Shown here: piece by piece, positions 1 to 10,621 of the stretch
Layout: each line of letters begins with the position of its first letter
How positions within the stretch are numbered: position 1 is the first letter of the stretch
Assembly: GCF_000346465.2 (NCBI RefSeq)
Contig: NC_034010.1
Span: forward strand, 15,601,248 to 15,665,247
DNA from: Prunus persica
Taxonomy: Eukaryota; Streptophyta; Magnoliopsida; Rosales; Rosaceae
Direction: 5' to 3'
DNA length: 64,000 nt
The notes under the pieces: generated by a model
What the model saw: the letters and a program-made list of their open reading frames with translations, nothing else
Database searches by the model: none
What the model was told of the DNA's origin: nothing
Made by a program: the position numbers and the translations under genes

Positions 1-430
1 ATGTACGAAAATATGTCATACGATTAAGATAGGTCAAGAGTTTAATCTCATCTCATCCATATCATCTTCTACCAAAATGCAAAATCTGCCCCAAAGAGTC
101 AGGTGTTGTAGGCTTTATGTTTCTGCATGATGCATGTGTGAAACTAGCCAGCATCCTAACACGTCTTCTAAATTTTGTCATGGGGTTTTGCCTATCGGGG
201 GAAAAAGGAATTATCACAATATATGATTGAACAAAATCAAAAGTTACTTTAGTTAAGCTGTATGAAAAATATCTACGACAATAAATCGCAAAATATAAAA
301 ACTTTCCCTTTCCTTTTTGAAAAAGGAGCCATCATCAGCCCATTCCTTTTCCTAATATAAGAATGTTTCCTAATAGGAGAGAAAAAAAATTGTCTCCTTT
401 TCCCACTTGGACAAGGTGTTATGAGCAGGC

Positions 431-438
431 TATAAAAT
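431..438 (+). promoter_or_regulatory. TATA box of SKP1-like copy 1
   Basis: TATAAAAT lies 124 bp upstream of the ATG at 555. The same motif in the same context (GGC before it, CA after it) lies 120 bp upstream of the second SKP1-like gene at 18631, so it belongs to the duplicated promoter. The similarity of the two upstream regions runs back to about position 30, with one stretch (about 90-200) present only here. Confidence 0.65.
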
Positions 439-554
439 CATGCCAAGTCTTTGAAACTCAAATCACTCAACTCTTCAACTTCCAAAGTCAGAAAAGAAAA
501 ACTCTCCTAAGTTTTCAACTTAAAGACTTAGTTAATATCACAAAGATCAAAACA

Positions 555-980
555 ATGGCCTCTGACGAGATGAAGAAGATAATCCTAAAGAGCGACGACA
601 ACCAAACCTTCGAGGTGGAGGTGGCTGTGGCCATGCGGTCACAAACCATCAAGCACATGGTGGAGGACGACTGTGTCAATGACGCGATACCTCTGTCAAA
701 TGTGACCAGCAGCGCCCTAGCGAAGGTGATCGAGTACTGCAAGAAGCACCATGAAGAGGATGCCGATGTCAAGAACAAAGAGAGTCTCAAGAGCTGGGAT
801 GCTGAGTTCGTGAAGGTGGACCTAAGCAAGCTGTTTGACTTAATCTTGGCTGCAAACTATCTGGACATCAAGAGCCTACTGGATTTGACTTGCCAGGCTG
901 TGGCGGACATGATCAAGGACAAGATACCTGAAGAGATCCGTGTGATCTTCAACATCGAGAATGAGTGGGCATTTGAGTGA
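555..980 (+). CDS. SKP1-like protein (ASK family), C-terminally shortened
   Basis: Predicted 141-residue SKP1-like adaptor of SCF ubiquitin ligases, which bridges cullin-1 and F-box proteins. The reading frame is open back to an ATG at 363, but I start at 555 because this ATG (MASDEMKK) aligns with the start of the intact copy at 18631 and with SKP1 family N-termini. The BTB/POZ-like core is present ([10 protein letters not shown] about residues 31-40, [40 protein letters not shown]). The end reads [10 protein letters not shown], whereas the 18631 copy has 14 more residues covering the NDFTPEEE segment. In known SKP1 structures this last part forms the F-box-contacting helices, so F-box binding may be altered; that is inference. 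The deletion is exactly in frame, the gene has no intron, and the promoter is conserved. It may be a functional variant or an early pseudogene. Confidence 0.85.
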   Translation: MASDEMKKIILKSDDNQTFEVEVAVAMRSQTIKHMVEDDCVNDAIPLSNVTSSALAKVIEYCKKHHEEDADVKNKESLKSWDAEFVKVDLSKLFDLILAANYLDIKSLLDLTCQAVADMIKDKIPEEIRVIFNIENEWAFE

Positions 981-1054
981 GAGAGTTAGACAACCCCTAC
1001 ATACCTTTTTTCTTTTTTCTTGATAAATTCTTAACATATTACATATCTTAGAAA

Positions 1055-1306
1055 TTAATCATATAATAATTAACTTTCCTTTTTTTGGGTGCCAAAATTC
1101 GGGAAATTTTATTCATAGACGTAAATAAAGGGTTTGCATCCCCAGCTAGTACATTAAACCGCCAATGTGGCCAAATCACATCCCAAACATGGGAACCTCT
1201 AGAACGAGTGGCAAAGCGAGTACCCTCATGTCCTGCTCCCAAATGTCAAAAACAATGCCCTCCAAGGTGGCGTCAAGAGCCGTATCCCCGTTAATCATAT
1301 AATAAT
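1055..1306. mobile_element. 220-bp insertion with 16-bp target-site duplication, probable short retroposon
   Basis: The 3' flank of this SKP1-like gene matches those of the copies near 19360 and 21020, but here it is interrupted at 1071-1290. TTAATCATATAATAAT occurs on both sides (1055-1070 and 1291-1306), a perfect 16-bp duplication. A long variable TSD suggests target-primed retrotransposition. On the minus strand the insert ends in a short A-run (AAAAAAAGGAAAG), as expected for a SINE or 5'-truncated LINE. I find no convincing pol III box, so the class is uncertain. Confidence 0.6.
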
Positions 1307-1361
1307 AATTTACTGAACTTCCCAAACTGTACTCACACAAAATAATTTCCATACATACATG

Positions 1362-2322
1362 AGCCAGTAAGAGTGCAAATTATTCTTCCCCTCATCACAA
1401 ACCATTCCAAACACAAGTGTCCCATCACTTCACAAATACCTTCACACACTGATCTATCTAATTTCTTCACACTTACGAGGAAAAAATAGCTAAAATAATT
1501 TTTTAAAAAACTTAATCTTGTGTTCGAACTTTTGTAACCATGCATGGATCATCTCATGCTACATGTAATAAAAAATTTATTGAATAAATAGCTTTTTGAG
1601 AGGAAACAAAATTTAAAGTACTATTTACTTGTTTTGATATTTACTCCTAAAGAGTTCATAATTTGAGAAACTGAGAGGGTCATCTCAACTCAATAATGTT
1701 TACAAATGTATAATGATGGAAAAAATCAATGGTTTTATAATATATTACCTCGTTCATTGCTAGTTTCTGTATCATGCTCTATTATCATCAAATTACAGAG
1801 GAACTTTTAGGAAGCGATAAGTTTTAATGGAATGCGAAAATGCTTCTTCAATTATGCCTCTCTTTCTCTACTCTCTTATTGTTACAATAATTAGAAATCA
1901 ATAAAGTAAGTGTATGTTAGCTCAAGTAGTTAAGAGCAGTTATCCTGCATTCGAAGTGCTACAGTCATCTGTATAGGAGTTAGATGCACAATTTCCTAAA
2001 TTAGGGAGAATGCAATGAGAATTTGGGAATGAGGAACTATGAAAATGAATTTATAATGAAAGGTATTTGAGAAAAAGTACTATGGTATTATGAACAAAAG
2101 TAATATTATCCCCATTTTTTGAACAATTTGTAATCTGTTACAAATCAAAAGGATAAAATCATAAAACCCCAAACAAATCTTCTTCTTTTTTTGTTTAACA
2201 ACCAACACCAAACAAAATAATTACTTTCTGACAAAAAATATCCCACATTTTAATTGATATGGCAGAAAAAATGTTAGCTGCAGTTTTTATTACCAAAAAT
2301 ACAGAAGCTAAACCAATCGTTG
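1362..2322 (-). pseudogene. DA1-related (DAR) pseudogene fragment
   Basis: The minus strand aligns with introns and exons 5-7 of the intact DAR gene at 31949-35109. At 1362-1481 it carries a last-exon remnant (KKLD, then VCEGICEVMGHL) followed by a one-base loss in the GGTTTTG stretch that shifts the frame. Near 1535-1570 is the peptidase-motif exon (HEMIHAW in place of HEMMHAW). At 1900-2322 it matches the intron around exon 5, but most of exon 5 itself has been deleted. Similarity stops abruptly at about 2322 and at about 1362. The copy lies antisense to the neighbouring SKP1-like gene. It cannot encode a peptidase. Confidence 0.75.
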
Positions 2323-2580
2323 CGGCTATACTGCGGTGCCTTTAAAATATATATTTTTAAAATAATTAATAGTATAGTCGCGGATTTATACTCATATAAA
2401 AAAAAGGAAAAAAAAAAAGAGGGCACTTAGGCGCTAGGCGGGTCCTTTTTATAAATTGTATAGCCGCACGGTTATACTTTGTAAATATAATATATTTAAA
2501 GAGTATAACCACACGGCTATATTGGGTCCCGTTTTCTTAGTTTTTAAATAAATAGTATAGCCGCATGGCTATACTATTTA
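2323..2580. repeat. Cluster of 20-bp palindromes
   Basis: Three near-identical 20-bp palindromes of type GTATAGCCGCACGGCTATAC lie at 2458-2477, 2503-2522 and 2555-2574, with a half-site near 2324-2335. They sit in AT-rich DNA directly next to the broken end of the DAR pseudogene. This looks like the remains of a foldback-type element; no ORF is associated. Confidence 0.5.
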
Positions 2581-3142
2581 AATATTTACTGGTTAATTTC
2601 TTGACCCAGTACGTTGACATAAAGGTAAAAATGTCAGTTTCCTCCACATAACACAGTTAGTTAATACACGTATGATATGCATACGTACCTATTAATAATA
2701 AAAAATTATTGTTTGTCGTATGCTTTTGAAAAATAGGAACAAAATTGTATATTATTGAGCTCAAACGTACGATTCGAGCATTATGCACGTACTCATGCAT
2801 TATTTTCACAAATAAGACAATAATATTTTTCAAATATTTTACAATAATACACTTATTATTCGCCAATTTTATTTGGAATTTCACGTATTACAGAAAGAAA
2901 AAAAAGGCTACAAATTACAAAAACAGAATAAATAAATTTACATTTTTATCAAATGATCGAATTTTTTACCGTATGTTTTAAAGAAAGTTATTGAATAATA
3001 AACTTAGATATTTTATACGTATTATAGCCGCTTCATATTTTAGTAATGATACAAAGGTAAAATGAAATGACTACATATAAGATCATCATTTGTGTAAAAG
3101 CGATTTTTTTTTTTTGTTGGAGTATAAAGTGACATGAACTTT
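2581..3142. other. AT-rich intergenic stretch
   Basis: Strongly AT-rich with no coding features. The short ORFs here have biased, lysine- and isoleucine-rich composition typical of chance frames. I see no repeat or RNA gene. Confidence 0.5.
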
Positions 3143-3399
3143 TAATGCTACACTTACCACATTTTTATCCCACATTTCTATACCACATGATGTGGCATGT
3201 CTATATCATATATCACATCAATTAAATTAATGAAGTGTATTTTAATAAAGAAAGTTTAATTAATAATTTTTTAAAAGTGTTAATGAATCATAAAAGAAAA
3301 GAAAATATTAAATAATTTTAATTAATGTGGTTGTCCACCTCATTTGCCACATCATGTGGTATAAAAATGTGGTATACAAATATGGTAAGAGTAGCATTA
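3143..3399. mobile_element. MITE with ~60-bp terminal inverted repeats
   Basis: The left end (ATGCTACACTTACCACA...) and the reverse complement of the right end (ATGCTACTCTTACCATA...) match over about 60 bp, including CCACATGATGTGGCA on both arms. The interior is AT-rich and non-coding. TA flanks both ends, which fits a TA-targeting superfamily, but the AT-rich context makes this weak. Confidence 0.7.
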
Positions 3400-3602
3400 T
3401 TCTTTTTTAAAACTAAAATATGGTTTCCTAGTAAATTGGATGAGGGATGGTGGTGTGTTCTAAACCATTGGATGCGTAAAAATGAGACTAGTCTCTTTCT
3501 TTTTATCTAGGGTATTTTGGGGTTTTCAAGCGTTTCACTTTTCCTTTATCTGCGTAGCAACAGTCTTGATTATGCGTAGCAAGATTAGCCTAGCAACAAT
3601 CT

Positions 3603-3910
3603 TGATGAGTTTCAGGGATACTTCTTTATCTCAATAACCAGTGGTGGCCATAGTTCACGACGGTAGTCCTCGAAGGCGTTGCGTCTATTCTTGTCATCTT
3701 GGGCGAAGGATGAGTTTCGGGGGTAATTCTTTATCCCAGTAAACCAGTGGTGGCCATAGCTCACGATGGTAGTCCTCGAAGGCGTTGCATCCAGCATTCT
3801 TCTATTCTTGGGCGAAGGATGAGTTTCGAGGGTAATTATTTATCCCAATAAACCAGTGGTGGCCATAGCTCACGACAGCAGTCCTCGAAGGCGTTGCGTC
3901 CAACATTCTT
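3603..3910. repeat. Three tandem ~110-bp repeats, relatively GC-rich
   Basis: Three adjacent copies begin near 3603, 3708 and 3819, each with GATGAGTTTC, ACCAGTGGTGGCCATAG and GTCCTCGAAGGCGTTGC. The first copy is the most diverged. The minus strand stays open through parts of the array, but the resulting peptide is simply the repeat translated and resembles nothing I know. Confidence 0.75.
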
Positions 3911-5092
3911 CTCTTCTCAGATGGGGAGGCCGAGGCAGAGTCACAAAGGTAAGTTCTCGATATGAATACTTGAGTATTGGGCGGGCCCTTGCTACCTAAA
4001 GGTAACTCCCTGCCGCCATATTCACTGCCCTTGCCACATTTTGTGGCGGTGGAGTCGACATCTCCGGCCTCCACTCGGGACCAGTGGTGCCCTTCTTGCC
4101 ACTCCGCTAAGGATGCGACCAGGACTCTATGTCGTATGCTCAGTATTGAGTCCAGTACTGAGTGTGCAACGAAGGAACTGCATCGTATGCTCAGTATTGG
4201 GGGGAAAGTGGATAGTTCTTGAGCATATTGTTTTTCTGTGTTTAGCACTGGCATATATGAGTTTTTATGTGTTTCTTGCTTCTCTTTTGTGTTCTTATGA
4301 GTTTTTATTGTGAAGCTAGTACACCAATTTAGTAAATATGGAGAGGGCTACCCATTAGGGACTAGGTGAGAGCTACTATTAGAGTAGGTGTGCACTTAAC
4401 TTCCAATGGAGAGGGCTACCACCCTTATAGAGTGAAAGCCTCTATACAAACGTCGTTTCAGAAAAGAAAAAAAAAAAATTTGTATTGGGACTTCAAGTGT
4501 AGAGGCTTGAATAAGACTAAATATGACTTAAGTGTACTTGACGTATTGGGAATATGTCCCCTCTCACAATTTTCATTGAACGAAACAAGCCCTATACCAT
4601 AGTAGTTACAGCTATAACTTATAGCTTGTTGATTTCATGACTTATATTATACTTATATTATTTTTATTATAATTATATTATATTGTTTATATTATACTTA
4701 TATTATTTGTATGTTGTCATTGATCGAATCACATTTAAGTTTGGTTCATCATTTAAATATGAAATTTGCAATGAAGATGTATTGTTAAGATATTTGGATT
4801 GGAGAATTACTTTTATGGGGAGGAACATATTCGATCGGGAATTTAATTTGATTTTATTGCACTACCCCTCTAATGATTTCCAAGTCTTACAATGGGCCGA
4901 GGGGTAAATGTAAACCTATTAATTTGGTTTATTTCCTTGTAGATATATGCAGATGAAATAGGTGCAGATCATCAGGCTCGCCAGGAAACTTATTAATTTG
5001 GACATGGTAATGTATATTTTGTTTGGCTCCTTTGTTTATTTGAGTTTGTATTAATCAAGTTATGGTGAAATGGTTGTCAGTTAAATCTTTGT
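3911..5092. other. Intergenic, unassigned
   Basis: A GC-richer island continues to about 4220, with CGTATGCTCAGTATTG twice (near 4133 and 4183). It gives way to AT-rich DNA. ORFs of 74-150 codons on either strand show no recognisable family. This may be the remains of a retrotransposon. Confidence 0.4.
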
Positions 5093-5350
5093 CTTTTATA
5101 TGGAGTGGAGTTTGGATATGATTTTGCATTTCTGATGCTATTGGGATGCTTAAATAGAATTTATTTATCTCATGGATTTAGCCTGACATAACATATTTAC
5201 ACCTCAGGAGACAACTTTACTCTGCTTATTTGCTCTTGTCAAGAATTGTTAAACTAACACATTTGTGAAGAAATTTGGAATTTGAGTTCTGCATATTGCA
5301 TATTATTGTACTCTGCCATATCATCCTCCTTATTGTGTTTTGCAAATGTA
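5093..5350 (+). repeat. Dispersed duplicate, second copy at 16836-16968
   Basis: Two blocks here match blocks near 16.9 kb: GGATATGATTTTGCATTTCT with its surroundings (5093-5160 versus 16836-16895), and ATTGTACTCTGCCATATCAT with the following TGTGTTTTGCAAATG (5290-5348 versus 16909-16968). A third short match links AGACAAACGGGTAAGTAAAG (about 5427) with about 11996. The pieces look like intronic sequence of duplicated gene fragments. Confidence 0.6.
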
Positions 5351-5877
5351 TTGGGCTTATCCTTACTGCTCTAAACCTCTCTCTGGCTCTCCCTTGCTTG
5401 TTTCTCCATCTCCAACTCCCACATCAGACAAACGGGTAAGTAAAGTCTTTTCTTTTCTTTTTTTTCTTTCTTTTTTCGTTTTTTGCTTTAAATCTCACTC
5501 ATCAAAAAAACAGACAATACAATTACCATCATCGATTATGAGACCTTCAGAAATCATTCCTCAAGTTATTTGATGCATTTTGAGCAGCATGACAGTTGAA
5601 TGGTACGAAATTATTAAAGAGGATGTTTGTTAGAAAGTACGCTACTAAATTACATTCTTTAAAGGTATCCAAACAGTAATAGATACTCATGTTACTTAAG
5701 TATTGTGTCAAATGACACCATAACTCCTAGACTGGAACACATGGACTCAAAATCATACAATTATCGCATCCTTAATAGGCTCTGCTTGAGTTCCATCAAA
5801 TTCAAATCATATTAGCTTCCGAAAGTAACCTCATTCGGGAAATTGACAACATCCAGTAAAAGACAATACGGCATATA
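5351..5877. other. Downstream region of the B3 gene
   Basis: A 77-codon plus-strand ORF (5340-5573) ends in low-complexity sequence and is not recognisable. The rest is probably the 3' UTR and downstream region of the minus-strand B3 gene. No clear polyadenylation signal could be singled out. Confidence 0.35.
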
Positions 5878-6669
5878 CTATTCGAGAACAATTGGTGCAT
5901 CTACATTATCACCATCAAGCTTGTCTAGAAATTCTGATGGGATGTCACCTCTGAGAATTTGGACTCTGAATACTAGCCTAGTACTGCTGCACTCCAGTTG
6001 TTCAAACACACATGCATCTCCAACCTTCAAATTGTTGTCAATGGCAAACGCTTTCCAGTTATCAAGCCTTTTATAATTGGATGACCCATGATATGTCATC
6101 TCCCAGTTCTTGCCCCGAAATGTGAGAACCGTAGGGATTGAACAGGAAGGTAGTGTTGCACTAAATTTGCCTGGGACCACCTGCTCAAACAAATGATTGT
6201 TTCAACGAATTAGACTAATTAAAGAAAAGAAAATGATAATCCCAAATTAGTGAATTAGCAATGCACAACATTATTGCCTACAGTTGCAAAGAAAAAGAAA
6301 GTTTCAACAGTAGCTAAATTATTTTTCGCTTAAACAAGGCAACTCTTTATTTAAAACTAAGACGTATGTGCAAATTGCCCATATATTATGCTCATCAAAC
6401 AAATTGTTACTTCATTGCAATGGTCAATTGACAACTATGATCATGTAGACTGGCACCAATAGTTAAGAAATTGACATAGAAGGAAGTCTCACCACCATTT
6501 AAACATGAGAAATTAGGGGATTATTTACCAGTTGGCACATGGGTTTGATACTTGTTTTCGTCAGAACCACATCGAAAAAGGGTTTCCCAGAAAGTGGCCA
6601 AAATTCATCCCCTTCCAGTTCAATCACGGGATTTGATGTGGATAGATCTTCCATTTGAGGTTCTCCCAT
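5878..6669 (-). CDS. Small B3-domain protein (REM-like), two coding exons
   Basis: Predicted 147-residue nuclear protein with one plant B3 DNA-binding domain. Coding exons are 6669-6529 (47 codons) and 6180-5878 (100 codons plus stop). Both junctions are canonical (CTG|GTAAAT, GAGCAG|GTG) and in phase 0. The B3 fold begins at FFDVVLTKTSIKPMCQL, just before the splice junction, and continues with VVPGKF, PTVLTFRGKNWEMTYHG, NWKAFAIDNNLKVGDACVFE and STRLVFRVQILRGDIP; this is the usual order of B3 strands. The start is the ATG of MGEPQMEDL. An earlier out-of-frame ATG at 6674 opens a short upstream ORF. There is an acidic N-terminus and a short acidic tail, and no second domain. Single-B3 proteins of this size are usually put in the REM/RTV group; targets cannot be predicted. 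Confidence 0.8.
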
Positions 6670-7103
6670 TTCATCAACTGGAAATTAACAAAGAAATTAT
6701 CTGCAAAAACAATCATAATACTAATGAAAACATACCCAACAGTACAAATAAAACACAAAAAACATCTTATGATGAAAAAGAGATCATGAATTTTAAAGGT
6801 TATGGAAAGTTGCAAAGAATTTCAGAGAACTTCAGAATTAAATGCACTTGTAGGCAAAAACTTATTAGAAATAATCCGAAAGGGTGAAACACAATGAAAC
6901 AAGTCCATGAAACATATAGAAACTAAACAGACTAAACATAACGTTCGACAATAGACAAAAACAGTAAACTCATCTATTGGGTAGACCTTATGACATGAAA
7001 AATTTGGGCATTTTCTTATGAAATCGACAGCTCATAGGCTTACTACATTCACAACAATGCCTAAAGCCAAGAAATTTGAAACCCATTTTGAAAAAGAAAA
7101 TAC

Positions 7104-7240
7104 CTTTTAAGGTCTGGTGGAAGTGGCTTGGTGAGGTGAAGAAGAGAGCGTGAAGATCTGGTGGAAGTAGCCGATTGACAGAGCCAACGGCGAGAGAAAG
7201 AAGAAGAGAGCCAGTCAGCGAAAAAAAGCTCAGCTCGGTT
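7104..7240 (-). other. Probable 5' UTR exon of the B3 gene
   Basis: The minus strand is CT-rich, lacks an ATG and ends CTTAAAAG|GTATTTTC, a good donor. Splicing to the acceptor at 6679 (TTTCCAG|TTGATG) places it directly before the B3 start codon. The upstream end is approximate. Confidence 0.5.
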
Positions 7241-7394
7241 TAAGAACTGTGCTAATTTGTTTTTGGTAAGACTGTACGTTAATGTATTCCTATTTTATAT
7301 ATGTACTAGCAAGGGCACCCGTGCAATGCTGTGGGTTTTGAAATTGCGTCCAATGTGTATAAAGTCGTAAAAATATGTAGGAAATATGGCTTTG

Positions 7395-7622
7395 TTTATA
7401 TGTATATTGAGATCTAAATAGTAGCATCATGCTTAGTTTAGTATGTTTAAGTTACAAAAAACAAATTAATAAGATGATATATGTGCTGCTTGTTATGTTA
7501 AAATACTGGCCCTATTTATATATAAATTGAGATCTAAACAGTGCCATCATGCTTAGTTTGGCAAGCTTAAGTTGTAAAAAATAAACTAACCTGTTTTATA
7601 TGCTGCTTGTTATGTTAAAATA
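7395..7622. repeat. Two ~110-bp direct repeats
   Basis: Two adjacent copies share ATTGAGATCTAAA, CATCATGCTTAGTTT and TGCTGCTTGTTATGTTAAAAT. They lie just inside the motif AGCAAGGGCACCCGTGCAATG (7309-7329), which resembles the end of a plant DNA transposon. No inverted partner was found. Confidence 0.5.
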
Positions 7623-10141
7623 TTATGCATATTTTAATATATCAAGCAGTTATTAAAACATCAAAATATGAGCAGCATTGAGCTGCATATTGTTCCAAAA
7701 AAACTTGTACATGCGTTTATCTATATTTTAATGGGTGGTGGACATGAATTTTTCTTTTTTGATGTTTCTTGCAAGGGCATCTAGCTGTTGCTGCATTTGT
7801 TGTGTAGCCGGCTGATGTTCCTTCTTCTCCATTCAAGAGGTTTTAAAGTCGGAAAATGGCAAGCGTTAATTATTATGATAGAATTAAGTTAAAAAAGTAA
7901 ACCAGAGAAATAACAATTTACATAAATCAAGCATTCGATTAATCTGATGGATAAAAGTATAAGGTCAATTTTATTGAATCAATTGAAAATAAACTGAAAA
8001 CAATTGTGACAATTTTAATAGAATCAAATTAAGGGGTGTTGACTCTGTTGGTATAAACTTGGTAAACGGTAGCTGTTAGTGTCAACAAATGAGAAAATTT
8101 GAGCAAAGACAATGGCTATTGTTATAGAATTAAGGCTAACAACAAAAACTGAACAAACCACAATTTAAATGATCTAAAAATACCTAATAACCTATAAACA
8201 GAAATAAGATGATCTAGTGAACTAATGAGCAAATTTGTTATAGAAGTAAGATAATCTAGTGGAGAAGTAAGCTATAGAAGCAGAATAAAGGTAGAGATAA
8301 GACGCTATAGGTTATAGTTTTGTTAATTACATTTAAAACATTTAATAATGATGTTTCAAATTTGAAAAATGTAATTGAAAGTCAGTTCATATGGGAGCTC
8401 CAAAAAAATACGAAAATAAATAAATTTTTAATAATTAATTAAAAAGAGTAAATAAATTTATATATTTATTGAAGTTATCAAATTTCCATACCCCAACTTC
8501 TAAAAACAGGGAAGTTTCTTAATATGAACAAAAATTTCAAGTGACTAAAATATTAGAATCAGGGAGAATTGAAATATATGTACATCACTTGTGTAAACCA
8601 CAAAAATTTATGCAAGGCAAATGCTTTAAAATCAAACACATTGGCTCAAAGGAATGAAACCAAATTGCATTCTAAAAGACGTTTGAGAAAAATCATATTT
8701 TAAAAGAGAGTTGATAAATTTTCTTAAAAATTGAATCATAATTGAAGACAATTATGAGAAAGGAAACTTTGCCCAAATTCAATGCAATCAACTACCACTT
8801 AATATAGAGAAATTGAGTGGGGAACTAAGCTGTGAACAATGAAATATTATGTATGTAATGTGTACGTTAATGAGATGAATGAATTGAAAAGGAAAGAGTA
8901 TAAAATCTGATGTGGAAGTAGGAGAGGCAATTTTGGAACTGCCCTGGCTTTTTTCTTCTTCTAACCGATAATTGGTAAATTGTCAGAATCTGACACATTT
9001 TCTTCTCTGGTTTTATGTTTATCATCAGCAAGACAAACACTTTCATAAGAGATTTCTATACCATTTGAAATGGCAAAACTATGAGCTTCTTGCATCATCT
9101 AATTTCGTTTGCTGTCTCTAGTCCTTTTACTCATTATGCACAGAAATTTAAAACCCCAAGCAACAGATTGATAACTGGAAAGGAGAAAAAACATGCATTT
9201 ATAAAATTTTAAATTATCAATCACACCTAAACTGTAATTAAGCAAAGCAAATGCACCGTGATATTGACAGAACCACAGAAATGAGAATTTTCAATTGTCA
9301 TAATATTTGGCAATCAATAAACTACAGCCACCATGCATGCAGTCTTTTGAAAAATGGATGAAACACTAACCTGTAGTCAAAGAAGCTATCAAGCACTTTG
9401 AAAAACAGCCACACAAAAGCAGGATCACAACAGCTATACAAAGACAGAAAAAAAAAAATTAGGTTAATAAATATAATTTTGGTTTTGCTTGTGAGATAAG
9501 ACAGTCTCAATTAATTAATCTGTTTCAATACTGATTTTGGTATTGAACCCAACAGAAACTATACTTTTTGTTTCATTTCCTTTTCTTACACAAACAATTG
9601 AAAACATGAAAATATGATGATACAAAGTGAAGACTGGTTTCTTTTCAAAATCCTTGAGAGGAGAATCACATGTTAATTGGTTGAAAAGTAACCAACACCA
9701 TAAAGAGAAAACTAAATAAACACATCACAACTCATTTCAAAACCCATATGCATGCAAGACAGTGTAGACCAGTACCAAATGTTCTATAAAAAACAAATTC
9801 GATAAAATCAAACACTATTTAATTAGTTAGGCCAATGTGATCAATTTGTTTCTGAAAATTAGTTCAATGGCCCATAATTGTGACCTGCAACCAACCATTT
9901 ACAGAGGAGCAATTTGAAAAAAAAATTAAGCAACAATCAAAAGAGCGAAAAATAAAGACATTTTAGATTCTAAAACAGGGCTCTGAACAACCGGTGATCC
10001 CCAATTAGAGCATTAGTGCCACATGTGCTACATCTTTGACAGTGTTTTGATATGTAGCCAACCTTTTAAAAAAAAAAAAAATCTCATTCCCATTGTTAAA
10101 AATTGATGATCTTTTCCCACTTTAAAGTTATTTCCACTATG

Positions 10142-10147
<6 letters not shown>
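7623..10147. other. AT-rich intergenic stretch
   Basis: About 2.5 kb with no ORF above about 62 codons and no protein or RNA gene that I can recognise. Scattered A- and T-runs only. Confidence 0.5.
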
Positions 10148-10188
<41 letters not shown>

Positions 10189-10583
10189 GAGCTTCCATTG
10201 AGGGATCCCTCAAATAAGCTTATTTGAGGGACACCCCTTGTAGGCCCCACTCCGGATTGTATTTCACTAATCCAAACCGTCTATTTTGTAGATACTCATT
10301 CAAAGATCATCTCTACAAAAAATCACTTGAATCCGATATCATGTGACCACTCAATTAAGTTATTGAAATTTTAGTACTTTTCTTAAAGCACGGTGTTCAT
10401 TGATTTTGTAAGACATAATTGGATGTCGAAACGGTTTCCGATTTGTCTAATTTTTTGTAAGGATGATCTATGAATGAATACCTAAAAAATAGATGATTTG
10501 GATTATTGAGAAAAGAATTGTAGGGTACCCTAAAGGGCGTCCCTCAAATAAAATTATTTGAGGGATCCCTCAATAGAAGGGGA

Positions 10584-10618
<35 letters not shown>
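10148..10618. mobile_element. MITE inserted in a (TA)n microsatellite
   Basis: A 400-bp element at about 10185-10586 has (TA)n at 10148-10184 on one side and about 10587-10618 on the other. Its ends are inverted repeats: the left has CTTCCATTGAGGGATCCCTC and the right, reverse-complemented, CTTCTATTGAGGGATCCCTC. Each arm also contains its own palindrome (GAGGGATCCCTC, then CTCAAATAAGCTTATTTGAG). The interior is non-coding. The TA target fits Tc1/mariner-type insertion, but a longer TA-containing TSD cannot be excluded. Confidence 0.75.

Positions 10619-10621
<3 letters not shown>

Noticed and set aside
363..554. 64-codon N-terminal extension of SKP1-like copy 1
   Set aside because: It contains the TATA box and leader, and the paralogue at 18631 starts at the internal ATG.
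1048..1242. 64-codon minus-strand ORF in the 220-bp insertion
   Set aside because: It faintly suggests a LINE product (GDANPLFTSMNKI), but it is too short and I could not support a family.
9308..9345. GCATGCATGC-type motif as an RY seed-promoter element
   Set aside because: No gene begins nearby, and the motif is common by chance.
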